Assembly (NCBI GenBank): GCA_024195265.1
Contig: JAJLRJ010000006.1
Location: 11,481,987 to 11,545,986, forward strand
Direction of reading: 5' to 3'
Source: Dendrophyllia cribrosa
Taxonomy: Eukaryota > Cnidaria > Anthozoa > Scleractinia > Dendrophylliidae
Length of the DNA stretch: 64,000 bases
Shown here in pieces: positions 62,901-64,000 of this stretch. A program made the translations under genes and the position numbers. The notes below the pieces were generated by a model. That model was not told the DNA's origin. It ran no database searches and worked only from the letters and a program-made list of their open reading frames with translations. Numbering within the stretch: position 1 is the first letter of the stretch; every line of letters begins with the position of its first letter.

Positions 62901-63637
62901 TTCTTGTTAAGCTTAAATATATCCAGTTGTTTGCTGATTCACTGCTACATTTGTTGAACGAGAGTTAATAAAACGTAGTTGTATATGTTCAGTTAGTGTT
63001 GCATTGCTGTAATACGTTTATGTTAGGTTTTCAATAGCACTTTAAGTTATCGTATACAAAAAATGGAAATACCAAATAAATAAATTGCAATTGTTGTACT
63101 GTGGTACCGGCAAAGTGCTATATTATATTTGGGATCTTTATTTGAGACATTGGCCTCTCTTTAAAATTTCAAGGCCTCCATTCATAAGTCAGCTAATACT
63201 TCAGGATCCCCATTTTTATCAGTGGGTCCCCCCGCATTTTCTCACTCAACCAACCCTCTTTCCCCCACCGATAAATAACGAACGGTCCCTTAGTGAGACC
63301 AATGAAAATACCTAAAAGTGCCAAAAGCAAATTAAAGTTGTCAAATGTTATTTTTTTGGTGATTTTTTGTTATTTTTTTTCTGATTGGCATGGTTAAACA
63401 CGTGTAATTTATAGTGTTTTGAGGAAAGTTGATTGAAAAGGCATTGGTACTTACCAGTCCCACCTTTAGGTCCGTCCCGACTCCCTCCTCCTCCGACCCC
63501 ATCTCTGTTTGTTGCCCATGCGGCGTTAGTACTGTCTCCTCCTTTCCCCATAGGTGGCTTCTTCCCGGGACAAAAAAACGTCTCTCCACCAAGACCTCCT
63601 CCCCCTCGTTTATCACCTCCAACACCCCCAAGAAAAC
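47943..63637 (-). CDS. Secreted glycine-rich protein, tandem paralogue (exons 7-13, partial)
   Basis: Exons: 63637-63455, 60287-60109, 59930-59768, 59590-59549, 51202-51020, 49046-48879 and 48004-47943. Lengths 179, 163, 42, 183, 168 and 62 equal the corresponding exons of copy 1; only the first differs (183 against 177). Phases are the same, giving 980 coding nt. The translation begins GFLGGVGGDKRGGGGLGGET, has CPGKKPPMGKGG where copy 1 has [11 protein letters not shown], keeps [18 protein letters not shown], and ends GVGRWVVKEGKTIHHG. No stop or frameshift was seen. Signal peptide and N-terminal exons should lie beyond the right edge. Intron 10 is 8.3 kb against 1.7-2.1 kb for comparable introns of copy 1, mostly inserted repeats. 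Confidence 0.9.
48332..48652. mobile_element. MITE, GGGGGACTCCCATATAAAAA family, copy 3
   Basis: GGGGGGCTCCCATATAAAAA at the left and CATTTTTGTATGGGAGTCCC at the right are inverted. The internal GGTACC and GACCCCTAAAAGGTAC motifs match the copy at 10272-10633. Intron 12 of gene 2; notably copy 1 also has this family in its intron 12, but the position and orientation need alignment. Confidence 0.85.
49307..49433. mobile_element. Small palindromic MITE, GAGTTGTTC ends
   Basis: GCCGAGTTGTTCAAAGCCGG at the left and CTTCGAACAACTCGACC at the right, with inner GGATTAGCACTAATCC-type pairing. Another inverted pair, AGGTGGTTT...AAACCACCT, spans 49553-49698. Confidence 0.65.
50042..50163. repeat. Palindrome, ATCACATGACTT arms
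   Basis: AATCACATGACTT and AAGTCATGTGATT flank a GC-rich centre with a perfect inner palindrome around CACCCTCGCTCCGCTCGGGCG. Confidence 0.6.
50389..50552. mobile_element. Long palindromic MITE in intron 11 of gene 2
   Basis: GTATACAGCTATTTCAATTA at the left is mirrored at the right end. The arms extend through AACGTTGTCGGAT and AAGACCGCAAGGTAGTATGG, about 70 bp each. Confidence 0.85.
50812..50935. repeat. 16 bp tandem repeat, GTCATTTCTGAAGGTA
   Basis: Seven nearly exact 16 bp units, followed by a short TA run. Confidence 0.9.
51711..52272. mobile_element. Complete 562 bp inverted-repeat MITE
   Basis: Arms of about 250 bp: TTAAAGTGCCCCTGTGATCA at the left is mirrored by ATTTGATCACAGGGGCACTT at the right. 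Both arms contain GGCCGCCATTAATCAACCTT or its inverse. This supplies the empty-site reference for the nested element at 6750-7543. Confidence 0.9.
52870..54183. repeat. 51 bp minisatellite, about 24 copies
   Basis: The unit TTCAACATGTTGAATGGCCT + ATTT(G/C)AACATTCAACATGGC + ATGATACACTG is 51 bp, a multiple of three. So uninterrupted stretches read as MLNGLFQHSTWHDTLFN repeats. Some units have a 1-3 bp indel, which breaks the frame. Each unit holds the palindromes TTCAACATGTTGAA and TTGAACATTCAA. It lies in intron 10 of gene 2; coding is not supported. Confidence 0.92.
54452..58057. mobile_element. Foldback-like element, 1.2 kb inverted arms
   Basis: The left arm 54452 to about 55680 and right arm about 56839-58057 are inverted copies with scattered differences, around a unique 1.16 kb centre. 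The ends are TTAAGAGCTCCTGCCCGTAA and its inverse, so TTAA is the outermost sequence at both ends. Whether it is part of the arm or a TTAA target duplication is unclear. Matching frames in the arms (RESFSLLRTDLLKLHDFSSF; CFMRVCCLLRDS) are kept in both but show no known domain. The centre has GGTCACGTGACATGTCACGT and a close relative of it near 56410. Origin unknown. Confidence 0.8.
58130..58430. repeat. Sequence shared with 61140-61320
   Basis: GTGTTTTCATGATTATGACC + AGGAGCTTGCT and downstream GACAAAATAA motifs recur near 61160-61320 in the next intron. Likely a dispersed repeat of unknown class. Confidence 0.5.
58448..58690. repeat. ACAGTGGAA/ACAGTGGTA 9 bp satellite
   Basis: About 25 units of nine bases (ACAGTGG plus AA, TA or CA). 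The unit length gives long open frames on both strands that are pure repeat translation. Confidence 0.92.
58700..58955. mobile_element. Half MITE ending in poly-C
   Basis: ATACCCTATTCTAGACC and ATACCCTATCCTAGACT, then ACACATACCTATATAGC and GGAGTACCCC plus a C run. It matches the right side of 13690-13975 and the interior of 24705-25140. The left end is lost next to the 9 bp satellite. Confidence 0.6.
60288..63454. other. Intron 7 of glycine-rich gene 2
   Basis: No exon recognised. It holds the dispersed repeat at 61140-61320, an ACTC tetranucleotide array (62281-62344, about 16 units) and several A/T runs. Short plus-strand frames at 61572-61766 and 62026-62253 match nothing I know. Confidence 0.5.
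62281..62344. repeat. (ACTC)n microsatellite
   Basis: About sixteen perfect ACTC units. Confidence 0.95.
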
Positions 63638-63666
63638 CTAAAGACGAGTTAAAACACAAATAATTT

Positions 63667-64000
63667 AAACCCTCAGCCGTACAAGAGGTGGGGACGGGGT
63701 GGATACCAGCAAGGCTTTTGGTAGCTTTTGATATTTTCCTCGGACACGTTATTCAGGAAAATTGTTTTGGTATGGCTTGGTAGTCATGTCCTGTAAGTTT
63801 TCTTTAGCAATTTTCTATTCTATTCATTTTGGATCAACAGAAGTGATTTCTGTGAATCAAAATATCAAAGATGGCGTATCCAAGATGGCGGTTCTACGCA
63901 TAAATGACGTGACGTCATCATCAAGATGTGACCACCTTATCTTGTAGAAGACATGATGGGCTATATATCGAACATGAAACGAGGTTAATAGATCTTAACA
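63667..64000. mobile_element. Partial copy of the CCCTCGGACGTACA element
   Basis: It starts AACCCTCAGCCGTACAAGAGG and later has CCAAGATGGCG, GACGTGACGTCA and ACCTTATCTTGTAGAAGACA, all matching 28475-28950. It runs off the right edge. Confidence 0.65.

Overview
This is a eukaryotic genomic window, most likely from an anthozoan cnidarian such as a stony coral or sea anemone. Genes are split by GT-AG introns, the spacing is AT-rich, non-autonomous DNA transposons (MITEs) are dense, and there are Penelope-like and LINE remnants. The species assignment is inference. No CRISPR array, bacterial operon, rRNA or intact tRNA gene was seen. All four genes I can support lie on the minus strand. Almost all long reading frames outside them are repeat translations or chance frames.

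Region by region: (1) 786-5938 holds the first five coding exons of a DHTKD1-type 2-oxoadipate dehydrogenase E1 gene; the rest lies off the left edge. (2) 9721-30263 is a complete 13-coding-exon gene for a secreted glycine-rich protein of 558 aa. (3) 30.3-41 kb is non-coding and holds several decayed copies of one spacer sequence, plus a 1.06 kb inverted-repeat transposon. (4) 41201-43108 is a two-exon CLN3/battenin-like gene with an open frame of 433 codons. (5) 43.9-45.6 kb holds broken Penelope-like element pieces. (6) 45.87-47.74 kb is another copy of the spacer. (7) 47943-63637 holds the last seven exons of a second glycine-rich gene, a tandem paralogue of the first; its 5' exons lie off the right edge.

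The two glycine-rich genes share exon order and intron phases, and six of seven comparable exons have identical lengths, while the introns differ greatly through different repeat insertions. At least four spacer copies against two surviving genes suggest an array that has gained and lost members. I did not recognise a named family for the glycine-rich protein. Its three spaced GG-x-hydrophobic strand motifs between poly-glycine blocks suggest an extracellular structural protein.

The mobile-element record is unusually readable. Two MITEs sit in TTAA target sites whose uninterrupted versions are also in this window. Other elements are palindromic, nested, or carry long G/C homopolymers at their ends. 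A 3.6 kb foldback-like element and a roughly 1.3 kb in-frame 51 bp minisatellite fill one intron of the second glycine-rich gene.
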